From NCBI GenBank assembly GCA_932294295.1, contig OW028573.1, positions 55,137,829-55,201,828 on the forward strand: a stretch of 64,000 nt of DNA, given 5' to 3'. The notes beneath the pieces were generated by a model. The model was not told the DNA's origin. It saw only the letters and a program-made list of their open reading frames with translations, and did not search any database. The stretch comes from Alitta virens (taxonomy: Eukaryota; Annelida; Polychaeta; Phyllodocida; Nereididae). Made by a program: the position numbers and the translations under genes. Shown piece by piece: positions 1 to 11,838 of the stretch; the first letter of the stretch is position 1; every line of letters begins with the position of its first letter.

Positions 1-3000
1 TTATCATTTGCAATCACATGAGTTGCCTAAAAATACATTATGAGAGGGAGTTTTCAGCGCATTTAGAAGATGAAACATAGATATTTTTGGTAAAAAATCA
101 ACATCATGAACAAAATCTTCAGCTTAGACCGATTAAAAAAAATTAACATAATAAAGCTCATCACATGTGTATATAAAGCTTATCACCCCTTTTCGTGTGC
201 TATGTTATAGTAATGCAATAACACACTCAACGCAACAATATTCCATCATTCATAGAGATGTGAGGCGACAATTTCCTTTCCCATTTATTGCAACAATTTT
301 TCTCTAACAACTCCGCTTTCTGCCATTTTTTCCTGCTTAGCACCTAGTATTGCCAAGATAATGCATATGGCCTTTTTTTCGTCACCAAACCTGGAACAGA
401 GCTCACCTAGATTGATGATATTCCAGCATCACTGAGTTTCATAGCTATGGTCATTTCTTCATGTTAACTTCGATTAGCCTGAAAAACCTTGGGGAAGGAC
501 TTTCGCATTGATGATGTCACAATGATGCTCTCCAGTGAATACATAGGCGGACATTCGCCTGTTAGATTTGATGTCCAACTTTTTTTGGGAAAAGCTGATA
601 CTGACAGCCGGTAATACAGCGAACAGCTTTTTTTTGTTAGCGCCCTCGTAGCTAAGAGTTTGGTGATTAATGTGAGGGGTTTTATAGCATAAGCCAGTCC
701 CATTGCAACGGCGAGTCTGCTTTATCCAAGTAATTTTTCCTACAGATTGTGTGCACCAGCATCAGATTACTGGCATTAAATGCAATATATCGTCAAGAAG
801 TAAATGATAATTTTAAGCGTCTGCACTCGTTGTCTAATACACCGTATATTGCTTTTTCGCTATAAAAGGCTCTAACCTCTGCAGCATAACACCTGCTTTT
901 GGCTATATTAATAAATTGGGCAAAATTTCTTCATTATGAGCTCACTTAGGTGAAGACTGTTATTTCACCAAGAGGATCAGTGAGGGCAATTGCAAATGAA
1001 TAGATCTACGTGTAAAAGAACAAAAAGCTTGTTGTTTATTTTTATTCCCCAAGATATGTTCTATATTTTACGTTAGGCCCTGCAGGGTTGGCACTGTACA
1101 CGGTTGTAGTTGACTGATAAAAGAAATATTGGCGATGATATATAGTGTGGATGGCTTTAGATGACTGCCTTCTATCTCCTTATGCATATATGTGTATACA
1201 TAGTGCACTGCTTGTTGCTGTGGATGATGTATTAGTAATGTTTGTTTTGGTGGATAATGTATTGTGTACTAAAACGTCTACTGCACCAGCTAAATATAAG
1301 TTGGATGGCTGTTTCATCCTTCGTCTCATTGCCATGGTCCCTGCCTGTCCTAATTAGCCCATCAGGTGCAGAAATGCAGGACGTAAAGCCCTAATCACCC
1401 ACCCACCACCGCAACAGCTAAATATCAAGAAAGCACATCGCACCACAATATGATTTATTATATTTCATGTATACAATTTAGGTGCCTGCAGCTGATACAT
1501 ACATTTGTGTATTGCAAACTTATAAAATGAACTTGATTTAGCAATAGCCATTATATACAGTAGCTAGACCATTACTGACAACCTGTGCTGCTTGCTGCTA
1601 AACTAATCTAACCTAACCTCTGGAATCCCAGACATAAATTATACAAAGTATCGGTACAAATGTATTAATATTAGCAAATGTTTGCAATTAAAATTGCATG
1701 CAAGTTAACCTCACAAGCATAGCGTATATCCCTAATTCGGCTAACCTCACAAGTATAGTAAACATTATTGTATATTCATATTCCTGGGGGTCTTCGGCCT
1801 GTGCTCACATATGTATATTAGGTTTGGATAGTTGTGAGTCCAGGTAGAGTTTATTTGTTGCGTCTATTTAACTTTCCTTTAATGAACTGGTTTATTTTTG
1901 CGAACCTCGGTCTGTATATAAAAGTTGAATGCATCTAAGAAAACAAGCCATGTACGTGTAATAAGACATCAAATGCAATGTATTGCCCAAATCAAGTGCC
2001 TTTACCAGTTTACACTTTTAATTAGCCTGAGTGATAAATGATGTTTATTTATTTTGAAATGTATAATTACTGTACTTTGTACACCCGGAGACATTTTAGC
2101 CATTTTGCAAATGACAAAAGAACTGGAGTTTTTGTGACGGATTGCAGTGTTTAGTGTTCCACTATTATCGCGTTTGGAAGAATAATATCTTGTTACGCGT
2201 GTAGTAAATTCTGCAAATGGAGTTGGAAATACAGCTATTATTGTTTAAGCAAAAACACTTCTATCATCCAAAACGTTTACTACAGCCATCCAAAAAAGTT
2301 GGATAAGGCCTAATGTAAGTATATAAATATATAGATATTTATTACATACAATTCTCGACATTATGAGTTAATTAGCATTATATGTACAGGAAAATTAAGA
2401 ATTCAAATTTCACAAAGTGAGCTGAGCACATGAAAACTCCCTGTGGCATTTAGAAAATATTCTAAATTATTGTCCAAAATGTCTTTAATGGCCTCAGTGA
2501 CTGTAAAGTCAATTTAGGGCAATTACATTTCTTCAGATCTATAGTTCTGTAGCATCTCCAAATATAGCTCAAGTTCATTGCAGTAATCTGCAACAATTAA
2601 ATCAGGTGTCAAGATTTATCGCTCATGAATAATTACGAATTCTCAAAAAATTTAAATTGTGGTAAGCTAGAAACTCAGTGTGCAAATAACTATCCAAGCA
2701 AGTTTTACCTTTCATGCATCAGAGTGATTTTGCTATCCCTGGATGTCGTTCTTCCAGGTCACAAGAAGCTTCTTTTTTTTAAGTGCTTTAAATTACGTTT
2801 GAGTCTATTCTGAACTTTCCGACCTGTATGCATGAAAATGATCATTTCCCCACAAAGTCCAAGATCAAGATCATCATTCTCATTTTTGAACATGAATTTT
2901 GTAGCAAAGCATCAAATGATATTAAATTCGTCACAATAGGCTATAAGAATTCCATTACTCCACACTAATGGTTGAAAGTATGTAACTTTTTTGTGAACCA

Positions 3001-3486
3001 TTCTGTTTTCATGGCAAGTGTACAGTTGGAGAAATGTTTCCAATAAATCATATTTGAAACAACCTGCAACATGGAATCGGTGAAGCAAGCGAGGTTTGAT
3101 CGGAGCCCTAGGGTAATAAAACGTTTAATCATTCATCCTGGATGACAGCAATGCAAAGAATCCAACACACTTTATGGAAAAAGTATGGCTTTAATGGTTG
3201 AACGCACCGCTTATTTTTGAGTTATGGAAAATGTTTTTTGCACTAAAGCTTGATACCCGGGAAGCTCCTACAGTTAATGCTCAGGGCATTCAAGCAACAA
3301 AGCCTGTCAAAGGTTTTATATGGGAGGAAAAGAGGCCAGCACAGTAAATGCCTAATACATCACATGCTTCATCTATAACTAATCCAACATAAAAGGTCAG
3401 CGTGTTGTTTGCATGTCCATCACAAAAGTCTTTAGTGCAGATTTTAGTTTGAAAATATTTACAGTTAGTTTCATTAAAAACTAGAT
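1..3486. other. Gene-free AT-rich DNA
   Basis: I see no supported gene here. Short ORFs (for example 464-703 minus, 1145-1357 plus) have no recognisable motif and look like chance. A short phrase ending in 'aacctcacaag' recurs at about 1,710 and 1,742, but it is too short to call a repeat family. Confidence 0.6.
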
Positions 3487-3714
3487 AAAGCTGCCATAGC
3501 TGACTACTCAAAACTGGATTTAAAGAACATATTTATGATATATTAGATTAATTTCTTACATTTGCCAAGGTTTATATTTATCTGGTGATAGATGTAAGCC
3601 GATTATTAGCTATAGAAGTGGACTGAAGCAGCTGGCTTTAGCAGGTTTAGACCACAGCCAGGTACAGGTCGCTACAGACAACTAGAGTCGACCGTATTTT
3701 ATGAAACTAACTGT
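3487..3714 (+). repeat. Dispersed repeat, copy 1 (mate at 45,749-45,951)
   Basis: This stretch and 45,749-45,951 share long blocks in the same orientation, for example 'atattagattaatttcttac', 'acaggtcgctacagaca' and 'gagtcgaccgtattt'. The middle is shorter in the second copy. No coding frame or terminal inverted repeat was seen, so the family is unassigned. Confidence 0.75.
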
Positions 3715-4195
3715 GCACATGTTTAACACTGAAACCTAAATCTATAAAAGAACCTTGCAGGAAATTAAAGAAAGTAACAATATTTTCAGGAAAAGTAATC
3801 AGCTAGGTAACCTGTGGGAATAAGATGACTTGCAGGTGTCTCACACCTGTGTTTTATGAGCTCCTATTGTATGTAGCAGAAAAGAGAAAAACAATGGAAG
3901 CTTGAGTGTAAAACACTCACGCTAGCAGCTTACATCATCTATAGAGAACAGTGCAGAACTATAACAAGTTCTCTGTTGATTTGATATTCAAACAGCAGTA
4001 CTATCAAACCAAACTGCTTGAATGTAAAGGAGACCAAACGAAGCTATTTCCAGTTGTCAGAGGAACAATGAAGTCTGGAGAGACTCCTAAATTCCCAATA
4101 ACTTCATTAAATATTTAACGACAAAAATTCGAGAGACCCTTGCTTTAAAACAAAATCCACAAGCGCCAATATTTCTTTTGACATTGCAAATGAAA
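3715..4195. other. No recognisable feature
   Basis: Non-coding in all frames by eye. It lies between a dispersed repeat and a LINE remnant, and may be degraded LINE upstream sequence. Confidence 0.5.
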
Positions 4196-4485
4196 CTCTT
4201 TTGAAGAACTTTAATGACAGCCTCGATGAGATAAATTCCTGGATGACAACAAACTTTCTTCAGTTAAATAACGACAAGACAGATACAGTACTTAAAGAGC
4301 ACATAAAGAGCACATAAAGTCAAAGAGCACATAAAGAGCACATAAAGTCAACCGACATCGAAGTCCGTGAGAAATATTGCAAAGATTCGTAATAGCCTAA
4401 CAAGGGAGATGTGTGAACAACTCATACATTCTTTCATATCATCAAAACTGGACTATAACAATGGGCTTGACAGTAGGTCAAACAT
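4196..4485 (+). pseudogene. LINE reverse transcriptase, C-terminal fragment
   Basis: Two translated blocks identify a non-LTR retrotransposon RT tail. At 4,200-4,292 one frame gives a peptide containing INSWMTTNFLQLNNDKT, the W...N.L.LN..KT signature that follows the RT catalytic box. At 4,371-4,470 another frame reads NIAKIRNSLTREM and then SFISSKLDYNNGL, the R.IA.IR..L......L...F..S.LDY.N.L signature of CR1/L2/Jockey-type elements. Between them sits a 28-bp tandem repeat and a frame change. The fragment has no start, no catalytic box and several frame breaks, so it is a dead remnant. Confidence 0.8.
4294..4349 (+). repeat. 28-bp tandem repeat, two units, inside LINE remnant
   Basis: Two identical 28-bp units (4,294-4,321 and 4,322-4,349). 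Each contains the 11-bp word 'aaagagcacat' twice, followed by 'aaagtc'. It interrupts the reading frame of the surrounding LINE fragment, so it arose by slippage after the element died. Confidence 0.9.
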
Positions 4486-4489
4486 GTTC

Positions 4490-7183
4490 CAGAAGTTGCC
4501 AATCATCTAAAAATCACAGACAGTCTTACATTTGACATCATTAAAGGGGAACTAATGGAAGTTTGTAAGTTAATTTCAAAAGTTCAATTAGATGTTAAAT
4601 AATATATTGCAGTGAAAGGAAATGTCTTAAACTATGGTTTGATATGATTTCAAGCCAATTAAAAAATGCAATTTGCACCAACCGCCAACATGCTTGGGGG
4701 CCGCCATTATTGCACACGGCACGCAAGACAGTGACGTCACTTATGTCCTAAGTCAGGAACAGCTAGGCCATATATGCATTCAGCCATATGAATCAATTCA
4801 ATCCTGTTGATTACAAGCCGTTACATTGTTCATTGCAATTATAACAAGAACAGATAGCACAACAACATAAAGGTTGTTAATTGCAAATTTTTGGGAATAC
4901 AGCATAATTATTGCATTGATTGCAATGAGCAATTTGTATCTAAGAATAGGTATATAGGCATGGGCAAATAATATTTTGTATCACTATATTCCATATTTTT
5001 GCAAGAGAACAGAATTGGAATACTGCTTTGCTTTGTAAATAAAATATGTTACATGATATTTAGGGGCAGTGTGCAGTATTATTTATAGTATAAATATATT
5101 TCATAGTATCTATATTTAGTGTATATATAGTGTTAGTGGGGATGTTCTAAGGGCATCATCTCCTTTACCAAGATTAATATATATTAATTACCAAATTGTG
5201 CTTATTTCAATTGTATGTTGGTTGCATTGCTAGATACATTTAATATAGGCCTACAAGTTTAAAATAAAATATAATGTCAAAAACTCGTTTTCAACAAAAC
5301 TTTGTCCAATACACTATTTTTTTTTAAAGCTTCACTAATAAACAGTGGACGAATGATAGATCTATAGATTTATTTGGCAACATAATACATTTTTCGTGTA
5401 TGCATACAATGCTGAAATCTAATACAATGTAAACTGCTCTAAATTACTAAAAATTCATTTAATTAGTACTCAGTTCTCCAAATATTCAGTAGTTGTATTA
5501 CATAGCAGGATAATTGAAAGCTGTTTCTCTGATAATTTTATATTGTCAATTCTGCTGGCTGCTTTGAAATCTGTGAGACCATCCAGTACCACCCAGTACA
5601 TTCAAACACGAAATATATTTGATGTCACAATCACAATTAAGAACTGATCCCTGTTGTAAACTTTTCATTAAATTTGCAATTTGTTTGCCATACTTTCATT
5701 TTCACCCCATAATTATTTCTTATATTTAGATCTTGTTATTTATACATAAATGTATTTTATTAATTTTTTATTTCTTATTTTTATTTTATTAAATAATATA
5801 TATATTTTTTTTAAATATGAGTTTCAGGGGGCATCCTTGTCAGCGTTTTTTAAAATAAGAACTTTATTAATGGATGTCTCCTGACCAAAAAAATTGTGTA
5901 TTTTGACCTTTTTTTATTTTATTTTATTTATTTACTGATAATTGTTGTTCCTTGTAATTTGCTGCTTTTGTTTGTTTAATTTAATTTGGTGCAAAACACC
6001 GGGAAAGTCAAACATGGCGGCCTCCGTAGTTCACAGAACGGAGCTAATAAATGCAGGATATTTCATTACCAGTGCATATATACAAATTATGCATAGCGTG
6101 GATGTGTTAAGCTAATATCTGAGAGGTAATGAGAAAATGACACGGATTGCTGCAAATGTGCGTCATTGGAAGCAATGACAAGCCGCCTGCACCTGCACAA
6201 AGGATATTCACCTCAGCTGCATGATCTTCGCAACATGTAAAACATGTGGGCCCATGTTCTTGAATTTCACAAGCTAAAGTGGGACCTAAAGGGCCATGGC
6301 CAGATAGATTTGCCATTTATATGAACTGAGCTGTAGTTGTCCTCAAACTTAATGTTAAGACTTTTACAAGCTAGACTTATTAGCTAATTGAACACCTGCT
6401 GCCTGCCACTAAAACAAACTCTAACTGTACTGGAAGCTATAACGAAAGTACACCACCACCCATGACAGAAAATAACTGCAGAGTGTAAGTGTAAGTGAAA
6501 TTACAAAATTGGCCACAAAATACAAGGCACTGGATACAACTTGAGACACGGCTGGTGACAAGTGCAACAATCAAAGGTGTTCTCAGCTAAAAGGCATATG
6601 CCAAGGCCCTCTTTTCTCAAAATTGTGTATAATAAGGCAATGGATACGCTACTGTTGGAGCAAGCACTAAAACATCACTCAGTCTTGGCAGAGAACCTGG
6701 AGAAGACTACTGCGTTACTCTTAATTTTGGAATCTTAAGTTTCACTGGCACAAAGCATTCATTTAATTTGGTGGAACGTCAAACCTCAGCTACTGAAATA
6801 GTTGGGATTGCTCTTCTCATAAGTCTTCTTTAGATGCTGTGTGTGTCAAATAACTGCATAGAATGGCAGGTGAAGAATTCACTTCCAAGTCCACAGTTGA
6901 CCATGCCTTCCTTCTTACTTTGCTATACAAGCATGCTGATGGTCATATTATTCAAAAGTCAAAACCCTATGAAGACAGAAAAGAATGAATGAGGACTGAG
7001 GATGGAGTACTGGAAACAATCTCGTCCTGTTCGGATCACTACCCTGGCTGATCTGTTTGAACTATTTGTAGGCATCTTAAGAATGTATAACCATGGATGT
7101 CTTATATATCCATGTTATGTGTTTCTGGTGTATATCAGTTGTATGTGTTCATTTTTCATTCATCTGTCTGTTGTCCTATGCAG
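4490..7183. other. Gene-free region with GC-richer repeat-like patches
   Basis: No supported gene. A patch near 4,690-4,745 ('ggccgccatt', 'gacgtcac') is GC-richer than its surroundings and resembles a MITE or SINE body, but I found no terminal repeats. The complementary word 'atggcggcc' at about 6,013 was checked as a possible inverted end; the flanking bases do not pair. Confidence 0.5.
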
Positions 7184-7242
7184 TCTCCGATGCCATGGAC
7201 TCCGGCATAAAAGGAAGTTCTGCCAAGGAAACTAAGTGCTAG
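7184..7242 (+). CDS. Possible last exon of an unidentified host gene
   Basis: A pyrimidine-rich tract from about 7,148 ends in 'cctatgcag' at 7,183, a good splice-acceptor shape. The following open frame encodes 18 residues ending in KGSSAKETKC before a TAG stop at 7,240-7,242. A downstream AATAAA lies at 7,789-7,794, giving a long 3' UTR of about 550 bases. I could not recognise the protein or a convincing upstream exon. An acceptor-like site plus a short frame can arise by chance, so this is a weak candidate. Confidence 0.2.
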
Positions 7243-7794
7243 GCCATGTTGACTCGGCCGGTGAATGCTTCTCTGTAAATAATGTATATAACGGTTTTAA
7301 TGGAGATGTATTTCATGGTGGTTCTTATATTGTAGACGTCTCATCATATGTAAATCATGTTTCATGTAATGGTGCTATCGATAACTTCAACAGTCCAGTT
7401 TTAGTCCAGTCAATATACTGAAACACCCACCGCGAATTGCAATAGAAATTATTGTGCTGCCAAATTGCTCTAAAAGGTCTATAGAATGAAATATAAAAAG
7501 TTCTCCTAAATCAAAGCATTGGAACCTGACCTGATTTGCATAAATTCAAAATGGCCACCGCAAATGCTATTTCTTGATTTTCATTGATTCTGCTATGATG
7601 ATAATCCCTATTCCGGGTTATTTTCTATAGTTAATTGTGTTTAAGGATAATTTAATGAATTTAAGTACCCTGTGGTACTTATATGAATGAAATATGTGTA
7701 AATTATTACTTAAGTATACTTCAAAGTACACTGAATATATGTACATATATGATAAAATGTAGTTTGATCTGTAATTTGGTCTGCAGAGAATAAA

Positions 7795-8599
7795 TAATTA
7801 TCTCCAGGTAAAGCAAGCTCCAGACTGAAACAGGTCTTACCTTATTTGGTAACATTTGGTGCAGCATAAGCAGAAATATATACGAGATTATTCAATTGGA
7901 TGTGGACTATCATTCAGGATGACAATCAGATAAACTTTTGGTATTACTGTATGAATGGATAATGCGTTAAGCATGATACTTAGAACAGCAAGTCCATCCC
8001 ACTGTGACACAGAACTTATGTTGTGATAAACATTTTTAGCATGTTCCATTCTGCATGTATATTAAGTTTAGTGCTGAATGCTCTAATAAGTCAGTTATTG
8101 TATTTATTATTCTTAGGAAATGATAAAACACAGTAACATACAGCTTTGTTTCGATAATTTTTCGCATTTTCACGGGGTATATGTCAATAATCATTTGATG
8201 ATCAACATGCATGTAACACTCGAACCACATCCTAAACTGTAACTATAGACAACTCACTTAATTGAGAAATGTAAGATAAGCAAATATCAAATTTCTGTCA
8301 GAAGCATTTGAAGAAATTAATTTTCTCTCATCTCAATGTCTGTCATCAAACGTTTTGTAAAACCATGAAATCCTACAAAAAGGCTTTGCAGAAATGTTCT
8401 TTCTATCAGAAACTAAATTAGATTCTTATCCAAATGCACCATTTAACATCGACTCTTTGTGATCCATAGACTAGATACAAACGTGCATGGTACAATCCCT
8501 CACAAAAACCGATCAGATATAGCTTTAAATACAGATGGCATAGAAAGAATTGTAATTAAGTAAAATCAAAAAGTGATAAAATTTTCTTCATACACATCT
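7795..8599. other. No recognisable feature
   Basis: AT-rich sequence without a supported gene or clear repeat structure. Confidence 0.5.
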
Positions 8600-8712
8600 A
8601 TAAACCCCTAATTTTCATGTGAACTCACTCAAACTTGCAGTAAAATGTTTTATAGCTTATTTATTGTTGTCAATCATCACCGACTTTAAATAAAGTTATC
8701 TTATCTTATCCC
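8600..8712 (+). repeat. LINE 3'-end tail of the (TCTTA)n type
   Basis: The segment ends in 'taaataaagttatcttatct' followed by another repeat unit. The same ending, 'tataaataaagttttatctt', occurs at about 32,960-32,990. Ending in a short tandem repeat after an AATAAA-like word is typical of CR1/L2-type LINE 3' ends. No coding part remains here. Confidence 0.5.
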
Positions 8713-8749
8713 AAGCCTGATAAGCGCATCTGAGATTTTTATATGATGA

Positions 8750-8790
8750 TACTTGCATTATATAAATAAAGATATTATTATTATTATTAT
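8750..8790 (+). repeat. Retroposon tail with (ATT)n
   Basis: 'ttatataaataaagatatta' followed by an ATT run resembles the tail at 33,585-33,610 that ends an L2/CR1-like fragment. It is probably the 3' end of a 5'-truncated LINE or SINE. Confidence 0.45.
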
Positions 8791-9046
8791 AATCATGTTC
8801 CAGGTAAATCAGTGCATTCCACCTGAGAGAACACTTGTCTTTCCAGACATGCCTGACTTGGATCAGCCAGCCACATTGTAGTAGGCTAATTGGTCCAGTA
8901 CACGTTGATTGCTGCCAACCTGAAACTAGGGGCTCAACTTGTCTGCAAGCAAGTTAATTATGCAAAAGCGAGCGTGATGAGACCTTCGTTATCCGTCCTG
9001 CCAGTTGTAATTTTTCATCAGTATTTGCAATATCCTCAAGATCATA

Positions 9047-9487
9047 CCCAGATGGCATTCCAAATAGAGTCTTTTCACTGAACCGCCCTGAATTCAGCAG
9101 GACGTAAGTCTTTCCTCCCCTCTTATTACTCATTTTGCTTTTCAGACAGAGTAGGTAATACCTAACTGATTCCATAAATATAACTTTCTCAGAAAAATAA
9201 CAAAAATCAAATAAATGGTTTAGTGTCAAATATACATTAAAATGCACTAAAAATGAAGCTGCTTGGATGCACTTTGTTTCAGCCAATCACAGTCAAGGGC
9301 GGGAACTTTTTCAGCCAATAGAATTGCAGTATTCTGTTTTAGCCACCTGGTGGAATTACAGAGAACCTTCCGTGAAAATCCACTATCGGGCCAGCGACGT
9401 TTCTATATAGGCCATCGTCGGTACAACATCGTTTCAACATTGCCGACATCGCGCCGACTATGATTTCGATTTGGAATGCTATCTGGG
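9047..9487. mobile_element. TA-flanked MITE with a nested insertion
   Basis: The left end reads CCCAGATGGCATTCCAAAT and the right end is its inverted counterpart, ATTTGGAATGCTATCTGGG, with TA on both outer sides (9,045-9,046 and 9,488-9,489). A TA target duplication suggests the Tc1/mariner superfamily. The same ends bound 98-bp elements at 24,566-24,663 and 28,820-28,917. Compared with those, this copy carries about 320 extra bases (roughly 9,068-9,385) between the left TIR and the body; the extra part has TTTTCAC-like ends in inverted orientation and is probably a second, nested element. No transposase frame is present. Confidence 0.8.
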
Positions 9488-9489
9488 TA

Positions 9490-10084
9490 ATATATTGTTA
9501 ATACTTTTCGACATGAAAAACATTGCCTATCAGATAGAGTAATTTTTTTGCCATCATCCGGAGAAAAGAAATTCTGTTAATGAACTTCATATCAGTCATG
9601 CAACACAATTACTCAAAATAATAAGAAAGGACTACAGCCATAACAGGAAACCAACTAATAATGATAATGGGAGAAAGTGGTTCCAGGCTGGATAATGGGG
9701 GCGAAATATGACTCCAGTGTAATTTTATGGTTAGTTAAGAGCAGTTTATGGCCGCCAGGATGTGGGAAGCCCTTGACAAGAACTCTGGTGCCACCAATCG
9801 TCATCGTCTGACTTCTAAGAAGTGCAAAACGTGCTCAGTCCATCACCATTAGTGAAGGTAACATATATCACTATCATAATGTTTGTATACTAAGAAATCG
9901 CAGAGAAAGCCAGTATTCCATCTGATGATTATTAAATGGACTGCTGGCGGCTGCAATACAGTACCTATCAGTGCTGTCAGTGGATACCGTGCAGCTAGAC
10001 AGATTGCTCGCAGTCGTAAATTTATATGACCACTGGTTGCCGATTAAGGAGAAAATCATCCGAAGTCGGTCACCGCTATCTAGC
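9490..10084. other. No recognisable feature
   Basis: No supported gene or repeat was seen. Confidence 0.45.
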
Positions 10085-10179
10085 GGTCAAAATCTGCTCC
10101 AAGGACCCCAAGACTTTTGAATCAGCTGCCCCCTCTCAGTACTGTCTAGTTTAACATCTTTTAAACAATCCTTAAAAAC
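10085..10179 (+). pseudogene. LINE reverse transcriptase, extreme C-terminus
   Basis: One frame reads PLSVLSSLTSFKQSLKTFTF before a stop, matching the common end of CR1/L2-type RT ORFs (W..LP..LR...SL..FK..LKT.LF). It is preceded by an in-frame stop, and the following roughly 150 bp probably hold the element's 3' UTR. It is a short, dead, 5'-truncated remnant. Confidence 0.55.
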
Positions 10180-10853
10180 GTTCACATTTTGAAAAAGCAT
10201 GCAAACTTTAATTATACATCTTAATTTATTCCACTGTGTATTCATAGAAATTTATAAATTTTTGATAACATATTTCACTTGATTTCTCATTTCATGTACA
10301 ATGCCTTTAAGCAGTATTGCCTGGAACCGGCACTTTGGAAGTTATAATAATAGTAATTTTTCCTGAATTAATTGATAAATAAACTAAATCACATGCCCTG
10401 TTATTCCCCTGTTTAAATATAGATTATTATATACACAATCTGAAAGATACATTAAAGTATTTTCTCCTGACAAAATAGGCCATCTTGAGGGTCTTGTTAT
10501 TAAAGGGTCATAGCAGTCATGTAAAAAAGCAGCCAGACAAGTAAATGCACTTTAAAGGTCATGTAAATACATGGACTACACAAGTACACAAGCAAGCTTA
10601 GAATATATGAATCCTTTATATCATCCAATTTTGTAAACTCCACAGTTGTATATAATGCTTTCTCAGTAGGACAGGACAGGAAACTTGAAATACTTAATGA
10701 AAGAGCAATTTACGTTTGGTATGTAATGACTATGAAAGTTCATAATCAGAAAATCTGTCAGACAAAACAGGAAAACGAATGTTGTACGCTATAAGAATTT
10801 ATATTCAGCTGAATTTGTTTATAAAGTACACAATATCCACAATATGTCACTAC
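10180..10853. other. No recognisable feature
   Basis: LINE 3' UTR-like AT-rich DNA followed by unremarkable sequence up to the left LTR of the BEL/Pao element. Confidence 0.45.
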
Positions 10854-11685
10854 TGTCGCGTATGTGATGGAAATGATGACCAAATTCTAATTGGGGTTGC
10901 AAATTTATTACTCAGACACCAAAGTCAGTCAGAGTCAGGTAATCTGAAGAAAAAAAGAACAAACAGCTAAGTAAATAAAAAGAAAAACTACACAAACACA
11001 CATACAAATAATGTCTTCAAAATTATGCCTAAATATCTCCAAATGTCAAAATTCAAAATGTCCGCCATGTCAAAGTCCATTATGCAATCAATGCCAAGGT
11101 CAATATTCCAAAATTTCCAAGTCTTTACAAATAAATCAAGGCATTAAATCAGAACAAAATCAAATATTCTAAATCACAAAAATATTATAAACAAATGACA
11201 AACTTACAGCAATATGCAACATTCAGTCCCACATACACGAAAGCTGCCTGGCACTCATAATTGTCTGTACAGAAGGGCCTTCATCATAGTGTGTCTGTAT
11301 GGGTGCCTTGAAATAACATGTTATGGACATCTTGTCCCTGTAAAAATGTCTGGTTCAATGTCATTCTGACAAGAAAGAGGAAGTAGGAAGTGGAATTTTT
11401 CCTAGCAATCATCATTAATTAACCCACAATCAATCAAGCATTCCAACTTGGTACAAGGCCTGAAGAGAAATCCCTACTGTTTGTCATTGTTTCACAGTTA
11501 CAAAGTTTCTACAACAAGCTACAAATGGGCAAACATAAACTCTCCCTACAATTCTGACAAGATCAGCTGATCACAAAGTTGATACAGAGATCATAAATAA
11601 ATAAGTGAAATTTCAGGATAGTATTAAATTGCCATTGAGAAAATTATAAACTAATGCACAAAAAGGTTGAATGCCAAATTCGACA
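10854..11685 (-). repeat. 3' LTR of the BEL/Pao element (left on + strand)
   Basis: On the plus strand the repeat begins TGTCGCG and ends CGACA, so it has TG...CA termini and a 5-bp inverted terminal TGTCG/CGACA. It matches 16,931-17,758 almost base for base, with about nine substitutions. In element orientation a poly(A) signal AATAAA lies about 50 bases from its end. Confidence 0.93.
10904..10909 (-). promoter_or_regulatory. Poly(A) signal in the 3' LTR
   Basis: AATAAA on the minus strand, about 50 bases before the end of the LTR in element orientation. The same hexamer is at 16,981-16,986 in the other LTR. Confidence 0.55.
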
Positions 11686-11696
11686 CTCCCCACCAT
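11686..11696 (-). promoter_or_regulatory. Polypurine tract of the BEL/Pao element
   Basis: Reading the minus strand, the internal region ends in GGTGGGGAG directly before the LTR start TGTCGAATT. A purine run abutting the 3' LTR is the expected primer site for plus-strand DNA synthesis in LTR elements. Confidence 0.7.
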
Positions 11697-11838
11697 TGAG
11701 TCCACCATGGACTCAATTAACATAATGACATATCTACAGATAAAGTACAGAACCAGTTCAAATATAAATCACATAGCTAAAAACTCAATAAAAATGACAA
11801 AAGCCTAAATTCTAAACCAAAGGCACAATATATATAAC

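Noticed and set aside
4680..6030. 'ggccgccat' at 4,690 and 'atggcggcc' at 6,013 as transposon inverted ends
   Set aside because: Only nine bases pair; the flanks do not, and the order of adjacent words is wrong for a TIR.
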